Source: CAVRCT01 sp963719645 (GTDB taxonomy: Bacteria; Pseudomonadota; Gammaproteobacteria; DSM-16500). Taken from it: DNA of 64,000 nucleotides. The DNA lies in assembly GCA_963719645.1 (NCBI GenBank), contig CAVRCT010000002.1, positions 33,698 through 97,697 of the forward strand, written 5' to 3'. Shown piece after piece: positions 54,854 through 64,000 of the stretch (position 1 is its first letter; every line of letters starts with the position of its first letter). Made by a program: the position numbers and the translations under genes. The notes under the pieces are model-generated. The model worked only from the letters and a program-made list of their open reading frames with translations. It made no database searches and was not told where the DNA came from.

Positions 54854-57800
54854 TTATTTCATTTTGACAGCCGGTGTTGCTGTAGAAAGAGTTTCCTCTT
54901 CATGCACAGAAACATTTTTTCCGCCTACCTCCGCCATTTCCACAGCACACGATAATCGGTACCTCATGGAATCCAGTTTGCGAACTTTTAAGGTGAATGC
55001 TGCATTTGCATCCTGTTTTGTTTCCAATTGTGGATTAATTTCTACCGCGCACGTTCCGCAAACTTTATTGCCACCACAATCATCTTTAGGGACAGGCATT
55101 TTGCCGCGATTGCTTTGCATCCATTTCAGCAATGTTCCGCTTTGTCCTGTGGGAATTTTTATCGCTGGAATTTTTTGAGTGCTTGGTTGATCAGCAGCGG
55201 GCAAAGCAGGCACTTCTGCTGAGACAGGCTTTTCGGCAGTACTGCTAACAGTTGCTCGATAGCGTCGCGCATTCATAAAATCTTTCACACCACGCAGAGG
55301 AAGCCCTGCTGCTTTCGCATCCAATATGGAAATAAAATCCTCATTCGTCACTGCATGTAACATCCAAGGCTGATCTTTCGGCGGTGGTGGCATGCGGTGA
55401 TGAAATATTCCCCGTTCAAAATCTTTCTGAATATCAACTGCTGTTTGCTGTGCAACCTCTTGTGCCGTTTTCAAATTACCAAATAAACCGGTGCGCCAAC
55501 CAACCGAATAAGGCGCTACGTTTTCCGGTGCTTTTTTGCCAAGCGCCAATATCCAATGACCCGCAAAAATCCGCCGCTCTTTTTGTTCATGATCTAAGAA
55601 GACAGCGGTTATTTCTGGATCGTTGGGTATTTGCCAAAATTCTTTCAGCGTTAATTGAAAATGAAAATACAAACGCTTACTGTCTTTTGCCGAATAAGGT
55701 TGATTGCGAATTCGCATAAAGAAATCATACATTTCACACTGGTGTTCATACGCTTTGCGTTCTGGCTCTGAGAGTAGCGCAATTTCACTCTCAGAAAGTT
55801 TTTTGAATTTATCTAATGCGGGGTCAAAAGAGGCAGACATCCATACCCCTAATTTTTCAAGCTCACGTAATTCTTTGAGACCCATTTTACAAGCAGACGG
55901 ATTACCTCTTGCGAAAACGCGCACAATGCTACTCTCGTCCGAGCGAAGATAATCTAAAAACTCTGGATCAATACTGGTGGATTCAAGCGCGGCAGGATCT
56001 TTTAAAAATATTCGACCTAAATCGGCAGACACATTGCCCATGCCAACAAAACATATCGTCGGACATTTATGATGTTTTCTGAATGGCGATTCTTCCGGAC
56101 TAAAAGGATTAAATTCCCCATTGATTTTTGTATAAACCTTACTTGAGCTAATAACCCCACGTAAATTTTCTCCGGGCACATTGGCTTTCACATCTTCATA
56201 AGCGCCGCGACAATCAGGGACGCAAGGATAAATTGACTTCAAATATTCATAAGTCACTTGTTTATCTATCTCAATACCACCGCAATAAGTCACACGTGGG
56301 TCGCGGACAATTTCGCGCGCCATTGCTAATACTTGTTCTTTCGTCGCACCATGATCAGGCGCTACACCGACACCGACCAAACCAATCAGATTCACATGAT
56401 TTTTTTCGATGATAAGAATTTTGATGGGAAGCCCGGATGCTAATAAAGACCGTGCAAGATAAAAACCGGCGGCGCCTCCACCCATAATGCAGACTGTCAT
56501 GGGATTTTTTTGATTCCAAATCATCGGTTCAACTAATCGCAACCAACCACGCGGCATGCCTATTTTTAATAAATTTGCTTTTTTCTCCATCTCTTCTTGT
56601 TTGCCGGCTTCACCGCGCGCAGCAGCAATTGCAAGTTGAGTCACTTCTGTATTCCAGATTTTCTTGCGAGGCGTTTGTCCTTCCCAAATTAATTTTCCCA
56701 ATCCTTGTTGTTGCGGTGTAATGTGATTGGTTAAAGCAATTCGAGCAACTTGCTCCATGTTTAAGCCACCAAATGGGCTATTGATTCCTAACAGGTTAGC
56801 TAAGTCTGGATCTATTCCATACCCGCTAAAAAGTTTAGATCCGCGATAGGCTGAGACAGTAGAAATCCCCATGCGTGCCATGTACCCTAAAATACCTTCT
56901 TGAAGGACTCCTTCTTTGTATCGCTCACTTTGTTCATGTGCATCTTGCGCGGGGAGCGTTGCTAAATAAGCAAAAACCAGATAAGGATTGATAACATCTG
57001 CACCGCCGACACTGCTCAACAACGCCGTATGATGTCCCGATAAAATGCTAGCCGCTTGAACCGCTAACGTGACATTTCGTCTGAGACCTCGCTTAAGCAA
57101 TGCTTGATCGACAATACTGCTGATGAGCACGGGAGGAATAGACGCCATCTCATCATTACTCTTACAATCGGTTAATAGGATCAAAGCGGTATCTTGTTCC
57201 GCTAACTCAATACAGCGTTGTGTAACCTGGGCAATGGCTCGTTCTAATCCTGGCTTACGATCTCGTACAGGATAGGTGATATCAACAACAGCTGGTTTCA
57301 ATTCAGTATCAGCTAGTAACGTGGCCATTTCCACATTGTCAACAATCGGTGACGGTAAAAGATAACCGCTCACTTTTTCTTTACCCAATTGTTGTAACGA
57401 GGGTTTTCTGCCGACAAAAGTTCGTGTTGACATGTAATCCGCGTCGTCTTTCACCCCAAGCGCCGGGTTGGTGACTTGCGCAATTCTTCCCATAAAAAAA
57501 GCCATTAAATCAAAATAAGCACCCGAAACGAATGCTTCAAAAGCACTTTGAAAGGACATAGAGCGTAATGGTTCTTTTCCCATTTTAAAGAGAGGTTGCA
57601 TGACCGCTGTGTCAAACTCTTTTGTCCAACCGTTACGTACTTTGTGTAATTCAAGCTCGGCGGGTTGATAGAGTATGGGCGCTTGGCTTTGCGTTTTGGG
57701 TCGAAACGTTTTTAATTCAGCGAGTTGTTCTTTTTGCCATTGTAACTTGCTTTCATCCGTTTGATATAAACTTGCCTCACGCGTTGTCAGATCCACAACA

Positions 57801-60800
57801 AAAGGTTGGCCTGGCGGAAAATTATAAATCTCGCCACTCATATCAATCGCAAGCTCCGACCCTGCATAAAAATATTCTTCAGTATCTGTTGTATGGGTAG
57901 TTGGGCTTGCTAAATTACCGGCAACACCGACAAGAGGTCGAAATCCATTGAGATCGCGGACAAAAATTAATTTATCACCTATGTAAATAACACTCGCATT
58001 GGGACCTTCAAACGGTTTGGCAAATAAATTGTAAAATTGAGAAGTTGTATTTTCTGTTGGGTTAAATGGATGAATAGTCGAAGCGACAATCTCTTCTGCA
58101 GAAAAATCCATTAACCGTAACATATCCATATAAATAGACATGGTGTGGGAATCACTTAAGCCTTGCACATTAATGGGATCGGTAGGCGCAAGCAATTTTG
58201 TATAAACCGGATCATGCGTTAATGCACGTTCGATAATAGAAATGGCATTATTTTCACCGTTATTTTGCACATTCGGTAGCGATTGAATATTTTCTTTTTT
58301 TACTTTTCGATTCGTTGCAAAACGCACATGTCCACCGCCTGCATCTGCTTCAAAATCAGGGTCATTAAAATCGTGAAAATAATCAGCAAGCCTATCTTCT
58401 TTCACTAACGAGGTATAAATCACATTATCTTTTGAGGCACTGAGAATATGTGGTCGAACCTCATACGATTCATTTTGGACGTGAAATAAGAAGCGTGAAC
58501 GCGTTCGGATTAAGGCTTTCTCAAATTCCACTTCGCTTTGTCCAGCCGGTTTTAAAACCACATACTGACGAAAAAAATGCTCTTCTTGTTTACCGATATA
58601 GCCCAATAATTCTCGGTTGGTTAACACATCACGTTGATCGGCAATGGTTAAATTTTCTTGCGATAACACTTTTTTAAATGCGCGTAACGATTTTTCTTGT
58701 TCATCAGGACTGCTACTTAACGACATGGGAATAATACAAAAATTCCCTTTTGTTAAAGATAAGTGCGGAAATTTCTTTTGAAAAAACCCTTCTGTTCCAA
58801 ACCAGACAGTACCGCAACCATCGCCCGTCTTAGGGTCTATGCCATCCGCACCGCGATGTCTAAACCGTGCGACCATGGTTAATACTTTGTTAACCACTAC
58901 ACGAGAGGGCTCACGCTTTTTCCTGACGAAAGCTCCCGTGCCACAGGCATCTTTTTCGGCTGTTGGGTCATATAAGGATTGTCGCTCTGGTTTTTTGGCA
59001 AGGGGTTTCGTCACTGTCATTTCTCTTGCATCGGAATGATGATGACGTTTTTGTTGCATGCCTAGTTTGAGCTTTTTAGGTGTCAGTCGGTAAAAATGTG
59101 AACCCAATGCACTGCCCTGACTGAGTAACCCATTTACCCATGGGCGTTGGATAAAACGCTTGTAAGTTTTAACATTTTCCAGCAATCGTTCTGTATCAGG
59201 TGCTTCTAATGCTTGCGGTTCAAATTGTCTAGCATGAGTGGATAAACATCCCTCTTGTTCGACTTGATGATACAGTATTTTAGGAAGAACAATTTCGCCG
59301 CCATTCATCCCTGCAGCAAAATTAGCTCCTACGGTACGCTTTCTTGCGTGAACAGTAGGCGTAGACTTTTCGGTAAAATTAATTTTATAGTGTGTTTCAT
59401 CGCCCAATATGCCGACCCATCCGCGAGTCATTAAATTACAGGTCATTTCTCCAAACTTTTCACCCACTCCAGTGGCGCCACTATTTCGTACGAACGCTCG
59501 ATCACCAAAAAAAGGTGCCATGATTGTGCTGCCTGGATTTGCACCATAACCGGCTTGATTACCGACTGAATTGCGAATATAAATCTCTGCCGCTTTACCC
59601 GCCGATTTTCCAGTCCCATCGGGCGCATTGTCTGCAAAAAGTCTTGTGTGTGTCGCAACAAATCCAAAACTTTGTCCGACTGACAAACCTTTAAAATCAA
59701 TTGTCACTGGATCTACAGAAAGTTGCGGTTGATCTTTAAACAAAGGATTTTTTTGCAATAAATTTTTTAAATGGTTTTTATCAAACTGCATTCCTGCCCG
59801 GATAAGCTCCTCTGTTAATGGCGATGCGGGATCAAGTGTTGTTTCTTCAAGCGCTTCTTTCTCTCGCTTCAAATAGGATTTCCACATTTTTAGCACAGGG
59901 GAAAAAATAAATAATACGCTACCCACGGGAGCAATACGGCGCCATTCATTCAGTTCGTAATGATATTTTGTCTGCATGTCAGGAAGCTTTACGCTGAGAT
60001 CAGGTCCCAGCATCATCGCTCTAAAACGTTTATCCTCATCCAACTCAAAAAAATTAGCGATGCGCGCACCAAACGTGCGGACGCTGGTGTTAGCGTCTAA
60101 TTTAAAATTTCTTTTGCCCGTAAAAATATCACTGATGACACCCAGTTCTAAATCAGTTGATCCTGTCACTTTTTTTAAGGGGACAAATGAGGGCAGTGGA
60201 TTGGTTTCTTGATGCAATAATTTTTCAAGACCCGTTAATGGCGGATTATTTTTGACACGCAGCAAATCTGTGCGGCCTACTGCTTGTGAAGGATGTGAAA
60301 AACCGTATTGCACAAGATAGTTATCTAATGATATGGCTTGATTACAAAGATAACGCGCAACATCTTCTTTTGTGCCTTTGAATTTTTCATCAATCAGCGC
60401 TTGATTGGTCGTTGCAATACCGGTTCTACAGGTACCATCATGACAACGTTCTGTCATTGCACATCCCATCGCAACCAGTGCGCCTATACCCACTTCAAGA
60501 ATATCAGCACCTAGTAGCAACGCCTGAAAATAATCCAAACCGGTTTGCAAACCACCGCTAACAATCAACTTAACACTTTTGCGCAACCCATTGGCTACCA
60601 ACGTTTGATGCACTTCTGCCAAGGCGGATTCCCAGGGATGAATAAAACCAAACTTTGCCGATTGAGGAGCGGCTCCTGTTCCTCCGGGGCCTGCAATGTT
60701 AATTTCATTTGCGCCACATTTTGCAACACCGGCTGCAATCACACCGATGCCTTCACTGGCTGCGAGCTTGACAGAAATAATTGCTTTGGGATTTGCCGAT

Positions 60801-61591
60801 TTGAGATCAAAGATAAGTTGTGCTAAGTCTTCGATAGATGTCGTGTCAAAATGTTGCGGGGAAGAGACAAGCGTGGTACCCGGCTCAGCATTTCTGGCTT
60901 CAGCAATTTCTTCGGTAACTTTTTCTTTGTGTAATTCACCACCTTTACCTGGTTTTGCACCTTGTTGAATTTTAATTTCAATTTTTGTGGCATGAGCCAA
61001 ATAAATAATTGACACCCCAAAACGACCCGAAGCCACTTGACGGATACGACTTTGTTGCAAGGTTCCATTACGTGCCGCTAATTCACCGCCTTCACCTGAA
61101 TTACTGAAGGGACCGAGCGGATTCGGTAATTTACTCATCTCTTCCATCGAAGGCACTTTGTTGCTAAGAAGCGCTAGATGATTACAGGCTGTTGACATGG
61201 TCTTATGAGCTTCTTCGCCAATCGCTCCAAAGGATACGGCTCCTGTCGCAAAGACAGGTACGCAATTTTGCTGACTAGGCTTTAATGCATGGTACATCTC
61301 TTCAATCAGGCCAGGGATCACTTCTTTCGTGTAAATACGTTGCTTTCTAATAGAAGGAATAGGCGTTGTTGCAAGCGTTGCAAAATCTCTATGAAGGTTA
61401 GCATGCCGAGAAGAAGCCACTGGGTGTTTAAGAGGATGTTGCACTGATCGTTTGCGTGCCGCTAGTTTTTCGTTCTTGCCTGCAGTGCTTAAGGAACCAC
61501 TGGGACGAATCGTTTGCTTCACGGGATTTTTGACAAGCGCTTTGACGGAGACTGAACGACGCGATAAATTTCTTAACAAGATACTTAACAT
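54854..61591 (-). CDS. glutamate synthase with rearranged domains fused to reductase and ferredoxin
   Basis: 2245 residues. Order: basic leader (1-80); FMN/2-oxoglutarate synthase domain (about 85-450) with 3Fe-4S cysteines C377, C383, C388; GXGXG-type domain (about 630-780); class II glutamine amidotransferase with C883 (EKDACGTGAF); glutamate-synthase central domain (about 1305-1650); adrenodoxin-reductase-like NAD(P)H/FAD part (about 1695-2110, MGGGAAGFYLARSL); and a 2Fe-2S ferredoxin (C2172, C2178, C2181, C2215). Normal GltB has amidotransferase-central-FMN-GXGXG, so the two halves are swapped. All cofactor ligands are present, implying an active enzyme that makes glutamate from glutamine and 2-oxoglutarate with built-in electron supply. 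AGGAGG precedes the start. No stop or shift is seen over 6.7 kb. Confidence 0.88.
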   Translation of the reverse strand: MLSILLRNLSRRSVSVKALVKNPVKQTIRPSGSLSTAGKNEKLAARKRSVQHPLKHPVASSRHANLHRDFATLATTPIPSIRKQRIYTKEVIPGLIEEMYHALKPSQQNCVPVFATGAVSFGAIGEEAHKTMSTACNHLALLSNKVPSMEEMSKLPNPLGPFSNSGEGGELAARNGTLQQSRIRQVASGRFGVSIIYLAHATKIEIKIQQGAKPGKGGELHKEKVTEEIAEARNAEPGTTLVSSPQHFDTTSIEDLAQLIFDLKSANPKAIISVKLAASEGIGVIAAGVAKCGANEINIAGPGGTGAAPQSAKFGFIHPWESALAEVHQTLVANGLRKSVKLIVSGGLQTGLDYFQALLLGADILEVGIGALVAMGCAMTERCHDGTCRTGIATTNQALIDEKFKGTKEDVARYLCNQAISLDNYLVQYGFSHPSQAVGRTDLLRVKNNPPLTGLEKLLHQETNPLPSFVPLKKVTGSTDLELGVISDIFTGKRNFKLDANTSVRTFGARIANFFELDEDKRFRAMMLGPDLSVKLPDMQTKYHYELNEWRRIAPVGSVLFIFSPVLKMWKSYLKREKEALEETTLDPASPLTEELIRAGMQFDKNHLKNLLQKNPLFKDQPQLSVDPVTIDFKGLSVGQSFGFVATHTRLFADNAPDGTGKSAGKAAEIYIRNSVGNQAGYGANPGSTIMAPFFGDRAFVRNSGATGVGEKFGEMTCNLMTRGWVGILGDETHYKINFTEKSTPTVHARKRTVGANFAAGMNGGEIVLPKILYHQVEQEGCLSTHARQFEPQALEAPDTERLLENVKTYKRFIQRPWVNGLLSQGSALGSHFYRLTPKKLKLGMQQKRHHHSDAREMTVTKPLAKKPERQSLYDPTAEKDACGTGAFVRKKREPSRVVVNKVLTMVARFRHRGADGIDPKTGDGCGTVWFGTEGFFQKKFPHLSLTKGNFCIIPMSLSSSPDEQEKSLRAFKKVLSQENLTIADQRDVLTNRELLGYIGKQEEHFFRQYVVLKPAGQSEVEFEKALIRTRSRFLFHVQNESYEVRPHILSASKDNVIYTSLVKEDRLADYFHDFNDPDFEADAGGGHVRFATNRKVKKENIQSLPNVQNNGENNAISIIERALTHDPVYTKLLAPTDPINVQGLSDSHTMSIYMDMLRLMDFSAEEIVASTIHPFNPTENTTSQFYNLFAKPFEGPNASVIYIGDKLIFVRDLNGFRPLVGVAGNLASPTTHTTDTEEYFYAGSELAIDMSGEIYNFPPGQPFVVDLTTREASLYQTDESKLQWQKEQLAELKTFRPKTQSQAPILYQPAELELHKVRNGWTKEFDTAVMQPLFKMGKEPLRSMSFQSAFEAFVSGAYFDLMAFFMGRIAQVTNPALGVKDDADYMSTRTFVGRKPSLQQLGKEKVSGYLLPSPIVDNVEMATLLADTELKPAVVDITYPVRDRKPGLERAIAQVTQRCIELAEQDTALILLTDCKSNDEMASIPPVLISSIVDQALLKRGLRRNVTLAVQAASILSGHHTALLSSVGGADVINPYLVFAYLATLPAQDAHEQSERYKEGVLQEGILGYMARMGISTVSAYRGSKLFSGYGIDPDLANLLGINSPFGGLNMEQVARIALTNHITPQQQGLGKLIWEGQTPRKKIWNTEVTQLAIAAARGEAGKQEEMEKKANLLKIGMPRGWLRLVEPMIWNQKNPMTVCIMGGGAAGFYLARSLLASGLPIKILIIEKNHVNLIGLVGVGVAPDHGATKEQVLAMAREIVRDPRVTYCGGIEIDKQVTYEYLKSIYPCVPDCRGAYEDVKANVPGENLRGVISSSKVYTKINGEFNPFSPEESPFRKHHKCPTICFVGMGNVSADLGRIFLKDPAALESTSIDPEFLDYLRSDESSIVRVFARGNPSACKMGLKELRELEKLGVWMSASFDPALDKFKKLSESEIALLSEPERKAYEHQCEMYDFFMRIRNQPYSAKDSKRLYFHFQLTLKEFWQIPNDPEITAVFLDHEQKERRIFAGHWILALGKKAPENVAPYSVGWRTGLFGNLKTAQEVAQQTAVDIQKDFERGIFHHRMPPPPKDQPWMLHAVTNEDFISILDAKAAGLPLRGVKDFMNARRYRATVSSTAEKPVSAEVPALPAADQPSTQKIPAIKIPTGQSGTLLKWMQSNRGKMPVPKDDCGGNKVCGTCAVEINPQLETKQDANAAFTLKVRKLDSMRYRLSCAVEMAEVGGKNVSVHEEETLSTATPAVKMK

Positions 61592-61801
61592 AATAATGAA
61601 ACCTCCTTTGTATTGTGACTGACATACGAGAAGGACATTATTATCTTTAAGAATCGTGTAGATTTTAAAAAATACAATAAACGGTTTTCACTTCCCTGTG
61701 ACAATCCACATGTTACTTAGTAATTTAATTTTTAAGCAAATTATATTTGTGTGGAAAATGATTTATACTGCGTTCGGCGACAAGCTGTCAACACTAACTT
61801 T

Positions 61802-62587
61802 CTATTTTTCCAGCAGAGGATAGGCAATTTCAAATGCGCATTGCAATCCATGCAAAACTAAGTCAGGCATTAATGCATCGAATAAAGATTTTTCTTTATA
61901 GAGTTGCGCAAAACCACCTGTGCCAATTACCGTCACCGCTTCTTCTGTAAAAATATGTTGCTTGAATTCACTGATCACTTCTTTTAATCCACCTAGCTGA
62001 CCGTAAAATAAACCGGCTTGAATACTTTCAGACGTGGTACGGCCTAAGCACGATGTGGGTTCTTCAATGTCAACCGCCATTAATTTTGCCGTGTTTGAGC
62101 GTAACGCTTCCATACCCAGTCGTATTCCTGGCAAAATAGTGCCGCCTAAATAATCGCGTTTTTTGCTCTGCGCGGAGTGTTGTGGCCCGTTCCATATCCA
62201 CCACGATAATATTTTTATTTGGGAATGCGTTCGCCACGCCGATTGCATTAGCAATTCGATCTGCGCCCACTACTTTGGGATTTTTATATTTGCCATTTTT
62301 AATCCTGTTTTGACGCCGGGTTGTAAAACAAAAACAGGCGTCTTCAGGTAGGAAGAAATAGTATGTTTGATCGTATAATCGCAGCTTGGCACAACTGAAC
62401 TGATTGCCGTCGCTGTAATGTCTTCGGGATTAATTGCTTTTGGCTTGTAAAAAATTAATAATGAAAATTCCAATTGATCTGACGTACCTAATAAATGCGT
62501 CGCATAACGAAACCGAGTCAGTAATTTTTTCTCTTGGAAAATACCGCCTAAGATATGCGTATTGCCAACATCAAGACAAAGTAACAT
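61802..62587 (-). pseudogene. coaX: type III pantothenate kinase, multiply frameshifted
   Basis: The start (LLCLDVGNTHILGGIFQ, phosphate-binding DxGNT) is intact to KIPK at 62270; then VVGADRIANAIGVANAF continues in a second frame, and SKKRDYLGGTILPGIRLGME in a third down to 61802. The stretch expected as DMGTATT reads DMERATT because GGGAACGG has become GGAACGGG (a compensated pair of indels), destroying the substrate-binding motif. The gene would have phosphorylated pantothenate, the first step to coenzyme A. Last gene of panB-panC-panD-coaX. Confidence 0.85.
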
Positions 62588-62598
62588 AGACCTTCCTG

Positions 62599-62940
62599 TT
62601 ATTTAAGTTTTGTTAAATCATGCTCTAAATCAATCACAATCGGTTCCAATTTATCAGCTGCATCAATCATGGCATAACTGATGATAAAAATTTGATCGCC
62701 AATTTCTGCTTTTCTGGCGGCGGCACCGTTTAAACCAAATACTTTACTGCCGGCTTTACCTTTAATCGCATACCTTTCTAACCGTTCACCGTTATTCAAA
62801 TTCACAACTTGCACTTTTTCGTTTTCACGAATATTGGCCTGTCCTGATGTCTTCATCGATGGTAATTGAGCCCACATAAAATAAATCTTTCTGTGTAATC
62901 GTACCATAGCAATTTTTGATTTGAGCACTGTTATTAACAT
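62599..62940 (-). pseudogene. panD: aspartate 1-decarboxylase with compensating frameshifts
   Basis: The frame is open for 113 codons, beginning LITVLKSKIA and ending with VNLNNGERLERYAIKGK, NGAAARKAEIGDQ, as in PanD. But residues 12-32 (RLHRKIYFMWAQLPSMK) make no sense for the family. Reading the same bases one frame over gives TITQKDLFYVGSITIDEDI, the proper segment including the Gly-Ser self-cleavage site that makes the pyruvoyl cofactor. Two opposite indels therefore remove the active site while keeping the ends in frame. The product as read cannot be active. Confidence 0.85.
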
Positions 62941-62944
62941 ATCT

Positions 62945-63696
62945 TTACCCTTCTATTTTAATATTATCAATTAAACGTACATCATCCAGCCAGACCGCGC
63001 CTGAACGACGTTGCCATTTCTCAATGATGTAATCTACTTTAAAACCTAAATCTGCTAATTTTTTGGCAATGTCTGTCACATTGAAATCACTGTGCAGCAA
63101 TGTTGGAAAATGCACGGCTTTTACGCGCTGTTCTGCGGTGAGCCGTGAATTTCTGAGCTGAGCGCCAATCCATCGGCTGCACGAATGGTTTCACAGCCGA
63201 TAATTTCTGTTGGAATGAATAAGGCCGATACCATTTTTTTTACCAACAATAATTGCTGATAATCTTTTTCGCCAAAATAAGCGCGAAAGTCCTTTGTGCC
63301 AAATTTAATAATTTTAGAACGACGGTTAACATCCGGTAAAATGACCGGACGGTACTCGCCTTCTAATTCTAAACTTAACTGTGTTTCATTCACTTGCAGC
63401 TGATACTGATCGGGATATATTTCACTTTCTGTTGGCAACAAAATATAATCGACTGCTAATTTTTTAAGATCTTCCGCAAGCGTTCGTGGATAATGCGCAA
63501 AATCAGTCGCTTGATTGAATTGCGCGGGATTGACAAAAATGCTGACGACCGTGACATCATTTTCACGTTTGGACTTTTCACATAAACTCAAATGCCCTTC
63601 ATGCAAATTGCCCATCGTTGGAATAAATCCAATCGATTGATGATTCAGCGTTTTGCGTAACGCTTGCCAGTCATTAAGATGAGTAACTGTATTCAT
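62945..63696 (-). pseudogene. panC: pantothenate synthetase with several frameshifts
   Basis: The start at 63696 gives MNTVTHLNDWQALRKTL, then GFIPTMGNLHEGHLSL (ATP-binding HxGH) and VNPAQFNQATDFAHYPRT. After EGEYRP the frame reads VILPDVNRRSKIIKF where a shifted frame gives HFTG-LTVVLKLLNL; it returns at AYFGEKDYQQLLL. After GLALSS a further shift is needed to read RNSRLTAEQRVKAVHF and on to WLDDVRLIDNIKIEG at 62945. At least three indels are present. The region is 752 bases long, not a multiple of three. Confidence 0.85.
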
Positions 63697-64000
63697 TGCT
63701 CCATTGGATATTATTCCGTTTTTAACTTCATGAATATATGTTTCAATGCCATTGGTTAGCAGATGGAAACCATCGACAAATGTTTTCAAAAATTTTGGTT
63801 TAAAGTCTCGTTGCAAGCCTAATAAATCTTGAAACACTAATACTTGTCCATCTGTATCAGGGCCCACGCGAGAATCCCAATCGTTGGGATAGACAGCTGT
63901 TGGGTAATTTTTTTGGCTAATTCACTGGGAACACATTCTAAAACAATTGAAAAACAGCCTGCCTCTTGTAACGCAAGCGCACAGTCAAATAACTGTTTAG
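63693..64000 (-). pseudogene. panB: C-terminal part of ketopantoate hydroxymethyltransferase, frameshifted, cut by the window edge
   Basis: From the right edge the frame reads KQLFDCALALQEAGCFSIVLE, VPSELAKKITQQLSIPTIGI, then must shift at about 63862-63868 to give GPDTDGQVLVFQDLLGL and KPKFLKTFVDGF. A last shift near 63705 would give PMEQ and a stop that overlaps the panC start (ATGA); as it stands the frame runs straight into panC. The enzyme would supply ketopantoate for PanC. Confidence 0.8.

Noticed and set aside
54854..61591. Many long antisense open frames within the glutamate synthase region
   Set aside because: They are shadows of a high-coding-constraint gene; none shows a family motif or a ribosome binding site.
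1..64000. rRNA or tRNA genes
   Set aside because: I found no cloverleaf-like stretch or conserved rRNA segment, including next to the integrase; a covariance search would settle it.

Overview
The window reads as a chromosomal segment of an AT-rich gammaproteobacterium, most likely a member of the Legionellales (Legionella/Coxiella/Aquicella-like) with a host-associated lifestyle. The reasons are a spectinomycin-kinase-like gene very close in sequence pattern to the Legionella APH(9) type, repeated small PAS-LuxR regulators, large unrecognised effector-like proteins, eukaryote-like motifs, many toxin-antitoxin pairs, several decayed genes and abundant small palindromic repeats. No rRNA, tRNA or CRISPR array was seen.

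Layout. 0-9.8 kb: a small duplicated membrane protein, MgtC/DUF4010 transporter-like protein, SnoaL-like protein, a secreted avidin, a methyltransferase fused to a LuxR DNA-binding domain, LysE exporter, PAS-LuxR, queF, an ABC exporter and an APH(9)-like kinase. 9.8-12.5 kb: a composite repeat, a higBA pair, and a deletion scar joining a truncated hydrolase to a truncated LysR gene. 12.6-16.6 kb: a compact isonitrile cluster (isnA-isnB-cytochrome P450) facing a phosphotransferase-family kinase. 16.7-22.3 kb: a mobile or plasmid-like island with tyrosine recombinase, KfrA-like protein broken by one stop, a RelE-type pair, a duplicated KfrA tail, a zeta-toxin gene and a truncated SIR2-like gene. 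22.6-34.3 kb: papain-like secreted protease, PrpF isomerase, three tandem PAS-LuxR paralogues and a 2081-residue haemagglutinin-like protein. 34.6-45.1 kb: second higBA pair, a protein with two ubiquitin-interacting-like motifs (frameshifted tail), a stand-alone LigD-type polymerase domain, gene fragments, a second copy of the duplicated membrane gene, two unknown effector-like genes, catalase, and a frameshifted streptomycin-kinase-like gene bracketed by two copies of a palindromic element. 45.3-53.9 kb: Asn-rich secreted protein, L,D-transpeptidase, response regulator-hybrid kinase-FtsH operon, and a 906-residue protein with a possible C58-like Cys-His-Asp triad. 54-61.6 kb: nested palindromic elements and a 2245-residue glutamate synthase with rearranged domain order fused to its own reductase and ferredoxin. 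61.8-64 kb: panB-panC-panD-coaX, every gene of which carries frameshifts.

The most notable items are the isnA-isnB-P450 cluster, the permuted four-part glutamate synthase, the methyltransferase-LuxR fusion, the candidate effectors with ubiquitin-binding-like and C58-like motifs, and the concerted decay of the pantothenate operon, which would make the organism depend on outside pantothenate unless the indels are sequencing errors. Two near-identical composite repeats at 9.8 and 54.2 kb serve as an empty and a filled site for a palindromic element with a 9-bp target duplication.
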